From CADDZO01 sp035294145 (GTDB lineage: Bacteria > Chloroflexota > Dormibacteria > Dormibacterales > Dormibacteraceae), in assembly GCA_035294145.1 (NCBI GenBank), contig DATGLL010000132.1:37594-101593 (forward strand): a stretch of DNA of 64,000 nt, in the 5' to 3' direction. Positions 1 to 8,987 of this stretch are shown here, in pieces. The notes under the pieces were generated by a model. The model was not told the DNA's origin, did not search any database, and worked only from the letters and a program-made list of their open reading frames with translations. Numbering within the stretch: position 1 is the first letter of the stretch; the number at the start of each line of letters is the position of its first letter. A program made the position numbers and the translations under genes.

Positions 1-590
1 CCACCGTCGGTGACGAGCAGGACTTCGTCCAGAGCTTCCTTGCCGGTGCCGCATCTGGATCCGGCGCTCAGTCTTTGGGGCAGCTCGATCAGAATGGCAA
101 ACTGGCCTATCAGCGCCTCCTCCAGGCGCAGCCCAGCCTTGGCGGGTTCACTCGCTCCTACGTCGTCCTGCTGCAACCGAGCCGAGCCGTGGTGCGCTTG
201 ATCTACGGGCAGGGAGCTGCCCAGACCGCCATCGACCTGACCCTCACCCTGGTCACGGACGCTGACGGTGGCCTTCACATTCACGACCTCAGCGCGCAGC
301 CGGTGCCTAGCTTCGGGAAGGGACCGCAGGTGCTGAGCGTCTCGGTCGGCCGAGCCCAGGTCCGAGTCCAGTTCGACTCTGACCTGATGGCGAGCAGTGT
401 CCAGTCTGGAGTGCTGCTTGAGGGCGTTGCCAACGCCCAGGTCTCGTACGACGCCAGCTCGCGAACCGTCCTCCTCGTGGTGCCCGGTGGCTTGACGCCG
501 GGAGCCACCTACACCCTCCAGGTGACCGGCGCGCTCGAGGACGTCAACCAGCGGGCGGCGTCCCCTTACGAGCTGTCCTTCACCGCCTGA
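1..590 (+). CDS. C-terminal part of a secreted Ig-like domain protein (5' end outside window)
   Basis: The frame is open from the window edge to TGA at 588-590, so the start lies upstream. The last ~85 residues have the alternating beta pattern of bacterial Ig-like (Big_5/SbsA-type) domains: a VLSVSVGRAQVRVQFDSDL segment, then VSYDASSRTVLLVV and a TPGATYTLQVTGAL segment near the end. The preceding ~100 residues are unrecognised. An extracellular or cell-wall role is inferred from the domain. The 3' end overlaps the convergent STAND gene by 25 bp, tail to tail. No specific function can be given. Confidence 0.7.
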   Translation, partial: TVGDEQDFVQSFLAGAASGSGAQSLGQLDQNGKLAYQRLLQAQPSLGGFTRSYVVLLQPSRAVVRLIYGQGAAQTAIDLTLTLVTDADGGLHIHDLSAQPVPSFGKGPQVLSVSVGRAQVRVQFDSDLMASSVQSGVLLEGVANAQVSYDASSRTVLLVVPGGLTPGATYTLQVTGALEDVNQRAASPYELSFTA

Positions 591-3349
591 TCCTCCGGAG
601 GCATGGCAGGGCCCAGGTCCACCTGGGAGGTCGGGAAGGGGGTCGCAGGATGCTCCGCCAGGAGACGGCGCAGGGCGTCGAGGTTAGTGATGCTGGCCAG
701 CGTCTCCGGGTGGTCGGGGCCTAAGTGGCGTTCTCGAACGTCGACCGCCCGCTCAAGGTAGACCAGAGCGCTGGCGAGGTCGCCCAGCTGCCAGAGCAGC
801 GTCCCCAGGCGATGCTCGGTGTCGGCCGTTTGCACGTGGTCCGGACCGAGCACCTCCTCGCGGATCTCAAGCGCCCGCTCCAGGTAGGTCCTGGCCCCCA
901 CCAGGTCGCCCTGCTCGATCAGCAGCAGCCCGAGATCGTGCAGGCTGGCCGCGGTCTCGGGATGGTCTGCCCCCAGGGCCTGCTCCCGGATAGCGACTGC
1001 TCGCTCCAGGTAGGGCTGTGCCTCGACGAGGTCGCCCTGAGCCTGCAGAAGCGTGCCCAGCTGGCTCAAGCTGGTCGCGGTCTGGGGATCGTAGGGGCCG
1101 AGGACGCGCTGGGAGATGACCAATGCTCGCTCCAGGTAGGAGCGCGCGCCCTCCAGGTCCTGCTCGGCGCGCAGGAGCATCCCTAGGTTGCTGAGGCTGG
1201 CGGCGGTCACCGGATGCTCGGGGCCAAAGGCCCGTTCTCGGATGGTCAGCGCACGCCGCAGGTAGGAGAGGGCCCCCTCGGGGTTGCCACGTGCTTGGAG
1301 GATGGTGCCGACGCCATCCAGGATCGTGGCCGTCTCGGGATGATCTGGCCCCAAGGTTCGCTCGCAGGCCTCGAGGGCGCGGAATAGGCATTCCTGGGCA
1401 CCGGCCAGGTCGCCTTGGGCCTTCCGCACCATCCCAACGTCCCTCAAGCAGGCCAGCGTCCTGGGGTCGTCAAAGCCTGACGTGACCTCCCAGGTCCCAA
1501 GGGCGCGCTCCAACCAGGCCCGGGCGTCGGTCAGGTCGCCTTGCTCCATGAGCAACCTGCCCAGGCTGTGGCGGGCCGCGGCGGTCTCGGGGTGCTCGCC
1601 CTGCTGACGCTCCAAGAGGCCGACGGCTCGCTCCAGGCAACGGCGGGCGCCAGCGGGATCGCCCTGCCCCTGGAGCACCCAGCCCAGGTCGCCGGCGATG
1701 GTGGCGAGGGCGGGATGGTCGTCCCCCGAGGTCCGCTCGGCTCGGGCCAGGGCCTCCTCAAGGTAGGTCCGGGCTCCGGTGAGGTCACCCTGCGCGCGCA
1801 GCAGCGATCCTAGGCTGTGGAGACCCTCGATGGTCTCGGTGGATTCCGGTCCCAGCAACCGTTCATGGATGGTCAGGGCCCGCTCGAGATGGGGGCGAGC
1901 CGAGGTTGAGTCGCCCAGGGCCCACAGCAGACGGCCGAGTTCAGCGCTGAGCTGGGCCACCCGCACGTCTTCGCCTCGTGCAGCCGCCGCCCGGGTGACG
2001 ACGTCGAGGTGGGGGGCCAGGAGGAGTTGGCGGGACGTCTCCCCCGCCCGGTTAGCCTCGCGGGCAAGCCTGATCAGTGCCTGTTCCACCATCGTCTCGG
2101 CCTCAGGATCAATGGCCGTAAGGCCGACGTAGGTGGCCAGTCGGCGGTGGAGCCAGAGGCACTGGCCGTCAGGCTCAAGGAGGGTCAGGTGGACAAGCCA
2201 GGTGAGCGCCTCCCGTGCCTCCTCTCGTGCTTGAGAGGTGAGGGCGCGGTCGGAGGAGGGCGTCGATGGTTCCTCCCTGTTGGCGAGGGGAGCTTCGAGC
2301 AGGGTGGCCAGCAGGAGGTCCTCAGGGATGGGGGTGGGGGCGAACCGGGCCGCTCGTGCCAGCAGAGCGTGAGCGTGGTGCCGACAGCTGGCCTGGTTGA
2401 GGATGAGGAGGTCGAGCACGAAGGCCCGGGCCGGCCCCGGTGAACGGACCGATGCGGTCGTCGGGGGTTGGGCTCGGCGACGACCGAAGATGACGCCCAG
2501 CGGGCGACGCAGCCCACCGTCGGAAAGCGTCTCCGGTGGGCTGTCCAGCTTCGATGCGTCGGCCTCGATGGTTGGGTCGCAGAGCCACTGACGGTATCCT
2601 TCGGGGGCGAGCTCCCGCTGAGCGGCCAGGGCACCGCCGGCCAGGGTCAGCGCCAGAGGCAGGTCGTCCAACTCGCGTGCGATCTGCCCAAGTGTCGTCG
2701 GCTGCGCGGCCAGGTCGGGACGGAAGCTGCTCAGCACCGCCACCCCGTGCTCCCGAGGCAGGGGCCCGACCGGTAGCATCGCCGGTCGCGGTGGGCCGTC
2801 CCATACCGGTAGCCTTGACGTGATCAGGACGTGTGCCCCGCCCCGGCTGGGGAGGAAGTCGCGCAGCCTGCTCGGCTCGTCGCAGTCGTCGTAGAGAAGG
2901 AGTCTGGGCGTGTCCCCCTGCCAGGCGCCGAGCACCAGGTGGACCTGCTCGTCCAGAGGCAGGCTTGGGAAGTCGGGCCTTAGGTCCATGGCGTCGCTGC
3001 GCCCACAGGCCGCGACCTGGAGGGCGACGACGGTGGGGACGGAGCAGTTGATCCAGAAGACCCCGCCGGGGAAGTAGCGGCCGTAGCGATACGCGAACTC
3101 CAGGGCCAGGGCGGTCTTCCCCGACCCTTCGGCTCCCGTCAGCACCATGGCGCGCCGTTCGCTCAGCGCGCTCGCGACCCTTTGCAACTCAGCGACACGG
3201 CCGGTGAAGCGCGGGGATCGAGATCGCGGCAACCGCGATCCAGCCGGCAGGGGACCTGGCTCCGGGAGCACCCCAAGGGGCAGTTGCACTAGGCCACCGC
3301 CGCCGGAGCCGGCCGCGGTCTCCGGTGGATCGAAGCTACCGAAACTCAT
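566..3349 (-). CDS. STAND/NB-ARC-type NTPase with ten C-terminal TPR repeats
   Basis: This 927-residue protein has an FTGR entry motif near residue 48, a P-loop GAEGSGKT at 72-79, a Walker B-like strand LLLYDDCDE at 150-158, a sensor-type HVLITSR at 173-179 and a DDLPLALTLAGGAL segment matching the GLPL motif of NB-ARC domains. Residues ~460-900 are ten 42-residue tetratricopeptide repeats of kinesin-light-chain type (QGDL-x-AR-x-YLERAL core, GPDHPET linker). STAND proteins are nucleotide-dependent switches that assemble when the repeat arm senses a ligand; here the N-terminus carries no recognisable effector, so the output is unknown. ATG at 3349 is the only good start. A regulatory or scaffold role is as likely as defence. 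Confidence 0.85.
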   Translation of the reverse strand: MSFGSFDPPETAAGSGGGGLVQLPLGVLPEPGPLPAGSRLPRSRSPRFTGRVAELQRVASALSERRAMVLTGAEGSGKTALALEFAYRYGRYFPGGVFWINCSVPTVVALQVAACGRSDAMDLRPDFPSLPLDEQVHLVLGAWQGDTPRLLLYDDCDEPSRLRDFLPSRGGAHVLITSRLPVWDGPPRPAMLPVGPLPREHGVAVLSSFRPDLAAQPTTLGQIARELDDLPLALTLAGGALAAQRELAPEGYRQWLCDPTIEADASKLDSPPETLSDGGLRRPLGVIFGRRRAQPPTTASVRSPGPARAFVLDLLILNQASCRHHAHALLARAARFAPTPIPEDLLLATLLEAPLANREEPSTPSSDRALTSQAREEAREALTWLVHLTLLEPDGQCLWLHRRLATYVGLTAIDPEAETMVEQALIRLAREANRAGETSRQLLLAPHLDVVTRAAAARGEDVRVAQLSAELGRLLWALGDSTSARPHLERALTIHERLLGPESTETIEGLHSLGSLLRAQGDLTGARTYLEEALARAERTSGDDHPALATIAGDLGWVLQGQGDPAGARRCLERAVGLLERQQGEHPETAAARHSLGRLLMEQGDLTDARAWLERALGTWEVTSGFDDPRTLACLRDVGMVRKAQGDLAGAQECLFRALEACERTLGPDHPETATILDGVGTILQARGNPEGALSYLRRALTIRERAFGPEHPVTAASLSNLGMLLRAEQDLEGARSYLERALVISQRVLGPYDPQTATSLSQLGTLLQAQGDLVEAQPYLERAVAIREQALGADHPETAASLHDLGLLLIEQGDLVGARTYLERALEIREEVLGPDHVQTADTEHRLGTLLWQLGDLASALVYLERAVDVRERHLGPDHPETLASITNLDALRRLLAEHPATPFPTSQVDLGPAMPPEDQAVKDSS

Positions 3350-3415
3350 GAACTACCTGTGCCAGCACGCCACGTCTCTGCACCACGTGCTCCGATCGGC
3401 CTCGGCCGTTCCGTA

Positions 3416-3421
3416 AGCGTA
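3416..3421 (-). promoter_or_regulatory. Candidate -10 box (TACGCT) of the STAND gene
   Basis: On the minus strand TACGCT lies about 66 bases upstream of the ATG at 3349. It is the same hexamer seen at the GNAT gene promoter near 40269. No convincing -35 was found. Confidence 0.3.
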
Positions 3422-3640
3422 ATCGGGCGTGACGTTGGTGCGGAAGTCGACAGCGGAAAGCTCGCTCGAAGGCCCGTGGCCACCCGAGCGCTCCGGAGGA
3501 GGGGATGCCGCCGCAACAGGGTGGGAACCGTGGTCGTGCCCCTCGGCCGGGCCGTACCCAGCTGGACGCCACCCCAAAGGGTCGGGATGGGCTCGCGGCC
3601 CGTTCTGGTGGCCTGGGAGATTCCCGCTTCGTTGGCCGCC

Positions 3641-4570
3641 TCAGTCGGGGAGAGGGACTTGATGCTCCTCGGCCCGGTGCCAGAGGGCGCGCCACTCGGA
3701 CCCGGCGATAGCCTCAACCAGGAGTTGCACCTCGTCGAGGTAGCGGCAACGCTCGCCTGCGATCCGAGGCACGACCTCAGGCGGGACCATCAGGTGCCGC
3801 CGTCCGCTCCCGGCCGAGGCCAGGACCAAGTAGTCGACGGCTGGGAAGATGTAGGCCACCCCCTCGCCCCAGACCGCTGCCGTGAACTCGTGGCGTCCCG
3901 AGGGGGTACGAACGTGCATGACGTGAGCGGTGTACCAGTCGCCTGGGGGCCACTGGGTGCTGCGCATGGCCGCGACAAGCCGGTCGGCGAATGCCTCCGG
4001 CACCCGGGCGTGGCGCAGCTGGCTCAACAGCCGGGGGCCGAGGTGGAAGGGACGCACCGGTCCCCTCATGACCACCACCCCGCGCTCGGCCACCCGGGCG
4101 GCGACCGACTCCGCCTGATCGTGGAGCCATTCGGCGACCCAACGCTGGTTGCAGCGTTGGAGCAGCTGACCCGGGCTCAGCTCCTCCTGGTCGAGGAAGA
4201 TCCGGCGGGCGGTCAGCTCACCGACCTGCGCCATCAGGGCCACTGCCAGCTGCAGGTCTTCGGCGGCGACGCACGACGGTACGTGGAGGGAAAGGCTACG
4301 GCTCGTGATCGTCAGCTCCAGTGGACGGGTCGAGACGCCGCGTCGGTACAGGAGCAAGGAGGTTGCGCCCTCGGGGGTCAGGCTCCAGGCATCTGTCGGC
4401 CACGACCCGAGTCGCCTGGGCCGCTCGATGACCTCCACGTCCCCCCATCGGGGGAGCAGCTCGGAGAGGGGCAGCAGGAAAGAGGCACCTTCCTGAAGTC
4501 GAAACCGGAGGCCCACGATCTCGATTGTCGCGCGTCGGCCCGTCGCCCGATCCGTCCGGAGTCCAGCCAC
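3641..4570 (-). CDS. Conserved-looking hypothetical protein upstream of the STAND gene
   Basis: I do not recognise this protein. From GTG at 4570 it has about 309 residues of mixed alpha/beta composition without signal peptide or membrane segments. Segments such as VVVMRGPVRPFHLGPRLLSQ and GDWYTAHVMHVRTPSGRHEF look like folded sequence. The reading frame is open upstream to 4795, but the extra 75 residues are low-complexity Ser/Arg/Pro sequence, and using it would overlap the nth gene, so the later GTG was chosen. It lies 291 bp upstream of the STAND gene on the same strand and could share a transcript with it. Confidence 0.6.
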   Translation of the reverse strand: MAGLRTDRATGRRATIEIVGLRFRLQEGASFLLPLSELLPRWGDVEVIERPRRLGSWPTDAWSLTPEGATSLLLYRRGVSTRPLELTITSRSLSLHVPSCVAAEDLQLAVALMAQVGELTARRIFLDQEELSPGQLLQRCNQRWVAEWLHDQAESVAARVAERGVVVMRGPVRPFHLGPRLLSQLRHARVPEAFADRLVAAMRSTQWPPGDWYTAHVMHVRTPSGRHEFTAAVWGEGVAYIFPAVDYLVLASAGSGRRHLMVPPEVVPRIAGERCRYLDEVQLLVEAIAGSEWRALWHRAEEHQVPLPD

Positions 4571-4721
4571 GCTGACCGGCGCCCTCGCCGGGCTGGTCGA
4601 GGGGCACCCCGGGTCGGCGTTTGAAGCGACCTGCCAGAGCCTCCTGGCCACACGACAGATCGGGACGGCTGCAAAAGCCCCCGCTGCTCGACGGCGTGAG
4701 CTGGACGCCCCCCGGGCCCCG

Positions 4722-5447
4722 TCAGGCGGGTGCCCCCCTCGGCCGGGCAAGGCGCTTGGGCGCGCTCGGCTGACCGTCGTCGAGCAAGCGGCCATCAGCC
4801 CGGCCTTGCGCGCACCAGCGAAGGATGGGACAAACAGGGCAACGTGGCCTTTTGGCTAGGCACACGGTGCGACCGTGGGCGACGAGCGCCAGGTGAAGGT
4901 CGTAGCGAATCTCGGGCGGGACAAGGTCGGTCAGGACACGATGTGCCTCCTCCGCCGTCGTCCCGGCCCGCAGCCAGCCCAGGCGGGTGGTCACCCGGTG
5001 GACGTGGGTGTCGACTGGGAAGGCCGGGCGGCCCAGGGCAAAGAGCAGCACGCAGGCCGCCGTCTTTGGGCCGACGCCCGGCAGGGAGGTCAGGTAGCGC
5101 TCGGCCTCGGCGTCGTCGAGGCGGTGCAACCGCTCCAGGTCGAGCTTCCCCTCGCGTCGCTCGACCTCGGCCAGGATCTGCTGGATGCGTGCCGCCTTCT
5201 GGTCGGCGATACCGCCACAGCGGATGGCGTCGGCGACCTCATGGGTGGGGGCGTGTCGCACCTCCTCCCAGCGCGGGAACCTCGACTTGAGGGTTGCGAA
5301 TGCCCGCTCCGAGTTGCGGTCGGAGGTGTGCTGGGAGAGGACGGTGGCGATCAGCTCATCGAGGACGGGCAGTCGGGGCTTGGGGACAAAGGGTCCTTGC
5401 TCCTCCCGCAAGCGGTGATGGACGTCGCGAATCGCTGGCCTCGTCAT
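4722..5447 (-). CDS. nth: Endonuclease III (base-excision repair DNA glycosylase/AP lyase)
   Basis: The product removes oxidised pyrimidines and nicks the abasic site. It shows the helix-hairpin-helix LPGVGPKTA with the catalytic lysine, the VDTHVHRV segment with the catalytic aspartate, and a C-terminal C-x6-C-x2-C-x5-C iron-sulphur cluster (CLAKRPRCPVC then RWC). The ATG at 5447 gives 241 residues, close to the family norm of 210-240; the frame stays open to 5630 but the extra N-terminus is low-complexity. It is downstream of the NUDIX/YbjQ genes on the same strand. No clear ribosome site precedes the start. Confidence 0.92.
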   Translation of the reverse strand: MTRPAIRDVHHRLREEQGPFVPKPRLPVLDELIATVLSQHTSDRNSERAFATLKSRFPRWEEVRHAPTHEVADAIRCGGIADQKAARIQQILAEVERREGKLDLERLHRLDDAEAERYLTSLPGVGPKTAACVLLFALGRPAFPVDTHVHRVTTRLGWLRAGTTAEEAHRVLTDLVPPEIRYDLHLALVAHGRTVCLAKRPRCPVCPILRWCAQGRADGRLLDDGQPSAPKRLARPRGAPA

Positions 5448-5590
5448 CCGAAGAGGAAGAGAACGGGGCGGAGGGTCCAGGTACGGGCGGTGCCTCCGGC
5501 CCGGGTGGGGCGCCCCAACACCTGCCACCGACCGCTGGCCCCCATAGCGGTGGCTGGCCCAGGATCCCCCGGCCGAGCCCGCCACATGGC

Positions 5591-5956
5591 TCAGGCGGCT
5601 GGCTCGAACACCACCGCGGTCCCGTAGCACAGCACCTCGGCTACCCCCTGGGCCATCTCGGTGGCGTCGTAGCGTACCCCCAACACGCCGTTGGCTCCGA
5701 TCAGGGCGGCGTGCTGCAGCATGATCTGATAGGCCTCCTCTCGAGCGCGCTCGGCGAGCTCGGTGTAGAGCGTCACGTTGCCGCCCCCCAGCTGCTGGAA
5801 GGCGGCGCCGATGCTGCCGACGATGCTTCGCGAGCGCACGGTAACCCCCCGCACCAGGCCGAGGTTTCTGGCGACCCGATAGCCCTCGATGTGGAAGGCC
5901 GTGGTCACGAACCGAGGATCGATGGCTGGCCGTGCCGTTGGCTCCTGCTCCGCCAT
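5591..5956 (-). CDS. YbjQ/UPF0145 family protein
   Basis: This small protein of about 121 residues matches the YbjQ family, with the conserved core GLVRGVTVRSRSIVG, a GGGNVTLYTEL loop and the GANGVLGVRYDA strand. Family members form pentameric rings and are often called heavy-metal-binding, but the biochemical role is not established. The ATG at 5956 is preceded by a GGGGGGAG ribosome site with 8-base spacing; an ATG at 5974 would add six residues that themselves encode this site, so 5956 is preferred. Confidence 0.85.
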   Translation of the reverse strand: MAEQEPTARPAIDPRFVTTAFHIEGYRVARNLGLVRGVTVRSRSIVGSIGAAFQQLGGGNVTLYTELAERAREEAYQIMLQHAALIGANGVLGVRYDATEMAQGVAEVLCYGTAVVFEPAA

Positions 5957-5995
5957 TTGCACTTCTCCCCCCATGGAGTAGAGAACACCTGACCG

Positions 5996-6550
5996 CTAGA
6001 TGATGCCGAGGACACGCGCCGCTCGCACGATCGCGCTGACCGATGCCGCGTGCTCGATGTCACCGCGCAGCGCGGCGTCGAGGGCGGTTCGGAAGGCAAG
6101 CTCCCGCACGACCATGTCCCGCTCGCCAGGCTCTGGTGCCCGCTGGACGCGGCTCAGCGAGCTCGCCAGGAACAGGTGCTGACGACCGCTCACCAGCCCG
6201 CTCCCACGGGTGATGCCGAGCGGCTTCCAGGAGGAGGCCACCAGGCCCACCTCCTCCTCCAGCTCCCGCTGCGCGCCAGCCAGGGGCTCCTCTCCCACCT
6301 CCAGCGTCCCCGCCGGCACCTCCCAGCTGGTGGCGTTCCAGGGATGTCGCCATTGTCGGACCAGGACGGTGTTCCCGTCGGGCAGGTACGGCACCACGAA
6401 GACCGCATCGGGGCCCTCGATGACGCGGTACTCGGCCTCAGGGCCGTCCGGCCAGCGCACACGATCGCGCCGCAGCGCGAGGTTCCATTCCCGGACCACG
6501 TCGGTGCTGGCGATCACCTCGAAGGGTGGGGTCTTCTCGTGGTCCAGCAC
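5996..6550 (-). CDS. NUDIX hydrolase, ADP-ribose pyrophosphatase type
   Basis: The complete NUDIX box G-x5-E-x7-REL-x-EE-x-GL is present (starting GTLEVGEEP, ending RELEEEVGL), the site that binds Mg2+ and cleaves nucleoside-diphosphate-X substrates. The preceding TSWEVPAGTL and the N-terminal strands VVPYLPDGNTVLVRQ match ADP-ribose pyrophosphatases. GTG at 6550, with AAGG five bases upstream, gives 184 residues; the frame continues upstream but overlaps accC and is not protein-like there. It follows accC by 52 bp. Confidence 0.88.
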   Translation of the reverse strand: MLDHEKTPPFEVIASTDVVREWNLALRRDRVRWPDGPEAEYRVIEGPDAVFVVPYLPDGNTVLVRQWRHPWNATSWEVPAGTLEVGEEPLAGAQRELEEEVGLVASSWKPLGITRGSGLVSGRQHLFLASSLSRVQRAPEPGERDMVVRELAFRTALDAALRGDIEHAASVSAIVRAARVLGII

Positions 6551-6602
6551 CGTGCCTTGACTCGAGTCGGGAACAGAGGATCGGCTCCGCCTGGGGCGGC
6601 GA

Positions 6603-8066
6603 TCATCGCTGTGGGTTGGTGAGGATGGCCACCGCCGCCGCTGCCGCCGCCGCGCGACGGGCGTCGGAGCCGTAGTCCATTGGCGAGGTCTCTCCGACGA
6701 ATCGGCGTGCGGCCTCGACCAGCTCGGGGTGGTCATCGATGAAGCGGGTGGTGAGGTTGCCAGCCCGGAAGTCCGGGCTCTCCAGGAGCGCCCGGTGGTA
6801 GGGGATGGTGGTGGCTGGTCCCACCACCACGAACTCCCGCAACGCTCGGCTCGCACGGGCGATGGCCTCGGCCCGGTCCGCGCCGTGCACGATCAGCTTG
6901 GCCACCAGCGAATCGTAGTTCGGGGGCACCTCTGAGCCAGGGCCGAACCCGGAGTCGACTCGGACCCCTGGACCGGATGGCGCCACCCAGCGGGTGATGC
7001 GTCGGGGGTTGGGGACGAACTGCCGGGTAGGATCCTCGGCGTTGATGCGCATCTCGATCGCGTGGCCCCGCCAGGTCACCTCCTCCTGGCCGAAGGAGAG
7101 CGGCAATCCGGCGGCCACGCGAATCTGCTCTTTGACCAGGTCGACGCCGGTGACGGCCTCGGTGATCGGATGCTCGACCTGCAGGCGGGCGTTCACCTCC
7201 AGGAAGTAGAACTCCCCTTCGCTGAAGATGAACTCCACCGTCCCTGCGTTGACGTAGCCGGCTGCCCGGGCGGCCCGGATGGCGGCCTCCCCCATGCGGC
7301 TCCGCAGCTCGGGGGTGATCACCGGAGAGGGGGTCTCCTCCATGATCTTTTGATGGCGGCGCTGGATCGAGCACTCCCGCTCACCCAAATGGACCACGTT
7401 GCCGTGCTGGTCGGCGATGACCTGGACCTCGATGTGGCGGGGCTTGGACACGTAGCGCTCGACGTAGACGGTGGGGTCCCCGAAGGCCGAGTAGGCGGCG
7501 CTCCGGCAGCTTTCGATCGCCGGGCGCAGGTCCTCCTCACGTTCCACCACCCGCATGCCGATGCCGCCTCCCCCGCCCGAGGGCTTGACGATCACGGGGA
7601 AGCCAATCTGCCTGGCTGCCCTCACTGCCTCCTCAGGGTCCTCAAGGGCGCCGCTCCCTGGGGTGACCGGCACCCCATGGGCGGCGGCCAGGGCCCGTGC
7701 CTCAAGCTTGGAGCCAAGCGCCCGCATCGCCGAGCCAGGAGGGCCGATGAAGGCGATGCCAGCTGCCGCGCAGGCCTCGGGGAACTCCGGTCGCTCGGAG
7801 AGGAAGCCATAGCCAGGATGGATGGCCTGCGCGCCCACGTCAGCGGCGAGGCTCACGATCCGCTCCATCTGCAGGTAGGACTCGGTGGGAGGGGCGGGGC
7901 CGATGTGGTGGGCCTCATCAGCGTAGCGGACGTGGATGGCGTTCCGGTCGGCGTCGGAGTAGATGGCCACGGTCCGAATCCCGAGCTCGTGGCAGGCCCG
8001 CATGACACGGACAGCTATCTCGCCCCGGTTGGCGATGAGGACCTTCGAGAACAGTCTGGCCTTCAC
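6603..8066 (-). CDS. accC: Biotin carboxylase subunit of acetyl/propionyl/pyruvate carboxylase
   Basis: The 487-residue product carboxylates biotin on a carrier using ATP and bicarbonate. The N-terminal SKVLIANRGEIAVRV, the ATP-grasp glycine loop KPSGGGGGIGM (residues 161-171), the bicarbonate/biotin region GERECSIQRRHQK and the catalytic EVNARLQVEHPITE are all intact. Its likely partner is the biotinyl protein encoded two genes upstream (8984-10786). The GTG start is preceded by TACAAT 11 bases upstream, so it may have its own leaderless transcript in addition to cluster read-through. Confidence 0.93.
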   Translation of the reverse strand: MKARLFSKVLIANRGEIAVRVMRACHELGIRTVAIYSDADRNAIHVRYADEAHHIGPAPPTESYLQMERIVSLAADVGAQAIHPGYGFLSERPEFPEACAAAGIAFIGPPGSAMRALGSKLEARALAAAHGVPVTPGSGALEDPEEAVRAARQIGFPVIVKPSGGGGGIGMRVVEREEDLRPAIESCRSAAYSAFGDPTVYVERYVSKPRHIEVQVIADQHGNVVHLGERECSIQRRHQKIMEETPSPVITPELRSRMGEAAIRAARAAGYVNAGTVEFIFSEGEFYFLEVNARLQVEHPITEAVTGVDLVKEQIRVAAGLPLSFGQEEVTWRGHAIEMRINAEDPTRQFVPNPRRITRWVAPSGPGVRVDSGFGPGSEVPPNYDSLVAKLIVHGADRAEAIARASRALREFVVVGPATTIPYHRALLESPDFRAGNLTTRFIDDHPELVEAARRFVGETSPMDYGSDARRAAAAAAAVAILTNPQR

Positions 8067-8077
8067 CGGCGCCCTGA

Positions 8078-8083
8078 ATTGTA
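8078..8083 (-). promoter_or_regulatory. -10 box TACAAT of accC, leaderless arrangement
   Basis: The hexamer ends 11 bases before the GTG at 8066, which places a transcription start at or a few bases before the start codon. No Shine-Dalgarno sequence is present between them. Confidence 0.5.
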
Positions 8084-8096
8084 GAGGCCGCCGTGG

Positions 8097-8987
8097 TCAG
8101 GTGCCGCTCTCGGCCTTGGCACCGGGGGCGTGATAGCGCTCGATCACGGCGCTCATCTCTCGACGGCCGTGGTCGAGCGCGGCCTCGGCGCACAGCTCCC
8201 GGACGAGCGCGAGGACCGGCAGGGGTGCACCAGCGGCCCGGCCCAGGTCGAGGGCCAGGGTGAGGTCCTTGACCAGGCCGTCCAGGGTGAACATCGGCGG
8301 CTCGTGGACACGCTCCAGGTAGCTGCGTCGCCGGACCTGCAGCATGGGCATGATCCGGCAGAGGGCACGGAACGCCTTCTCGCGGTCGAGACCGGCTCTG
8401 GCTGCCAGCGACAGGAGCTCGGCGGCGAGCAGGCTGCAGCCTCCCAGCATGGCGTTGGCGACCAGCTTGAGGCCGGCGGCCTCGCCACGCCCTCCCACGT
8501 GCTCGGGCTGACCGAAGGTGTCCAGGACCTCCCTTGCCCGCTCGAAGGCGCTGCGCTCGCCACCAACGAGGACGATCGCGCTGCCCTGCTCGATCGCCGT
8601 CGTGGTGCCCAAGATCGGAGCCGCGAGCACCTGAGCCCCGGCCTCCCCTAGCCGACGGGCCAGTTCCTCGACCACCTCGGCCCCGGCCGTGCTCATCTCC
8701 ACGAATACCTGCCCGGGCGACCCTGTGAGCGAGGCGTACACCTCCCGGACCGACGCCGGATCGTAGAGGATGCTGAGCACCACCTCGGAGCCCCTCACCG
8801 CCTCTGCCGGCGTCGCCGCGACCTCTCCCACGCCGATAGCCCTCGCCCGCTCCAGGGTGCGGTTCCACAGCCGGAGCGGGAATCCCGCCTCAGCCACCTT
8901 CCGGGCGATGACGGTGCCCATCCGCCCAGTGCCCAGCAGCGTGACCTGAGTCGGGCGAGGCCGGGGAGCTGGACCCTGGGCCGTCAT
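8097..8987 (-). CDS. 3-hydroxyisobutyrate dehydrogenase-family NAD(P) oxidoreductase
   Basis: The 296-residue protein has a Rossmann start LLGTGRMGTVIARKVAEAG, the family substrate-binding region VFVEMSTAGAEVVEELA, and the lysine-containing GLKLVANAML segment that supplies the catalytic lysine in beta-hydroxyacid dehydrogenases. The exact substrate (hydroxyisobutyrate, tartronate semialdehyde or an imine) cannot be told from sequence. Its ATG overlaps the stop of the carboxyltransferase gene by 4 bp (ATGA), so the two are translationally coupled and probably serve one pathway, possibly branched-chain or short-chain organic acid metabolism. Confidence 0.85.
   Translation of the reverse strand: MTAQGPAPRPRPTQVTLLGTGRMGTVIARKVAEAGFPLRLWNRTLERARAIGVGEVAATPAEAVRGSEVVLSILYDPASVREVYASLTGSPGQVFVEMSTAGAEVVEELARRLGEAGAQVLAAPILGTTTAIEQGSAIVLVGGERSAFERAREVLDTFGQPEHVGGRGEAAGLKLVANAMLGGCSLLAAELLSLAARAGLDREKAFRALCRIMPMLQVRRRSYLERVHEPPMFTLDGLVKDLTLALDLGRAAGAPLPVLALVRELCAEAALDHGRREMSAVIERYHAPGAKAESGT

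Noticed and set aside
690..1965. 126-bp periodicity as a CRISPR-like or minisatellite array
   Set aside because: The period equals 42 codons and the units translate in frame as TPR helices, so it is protein repeat structure.
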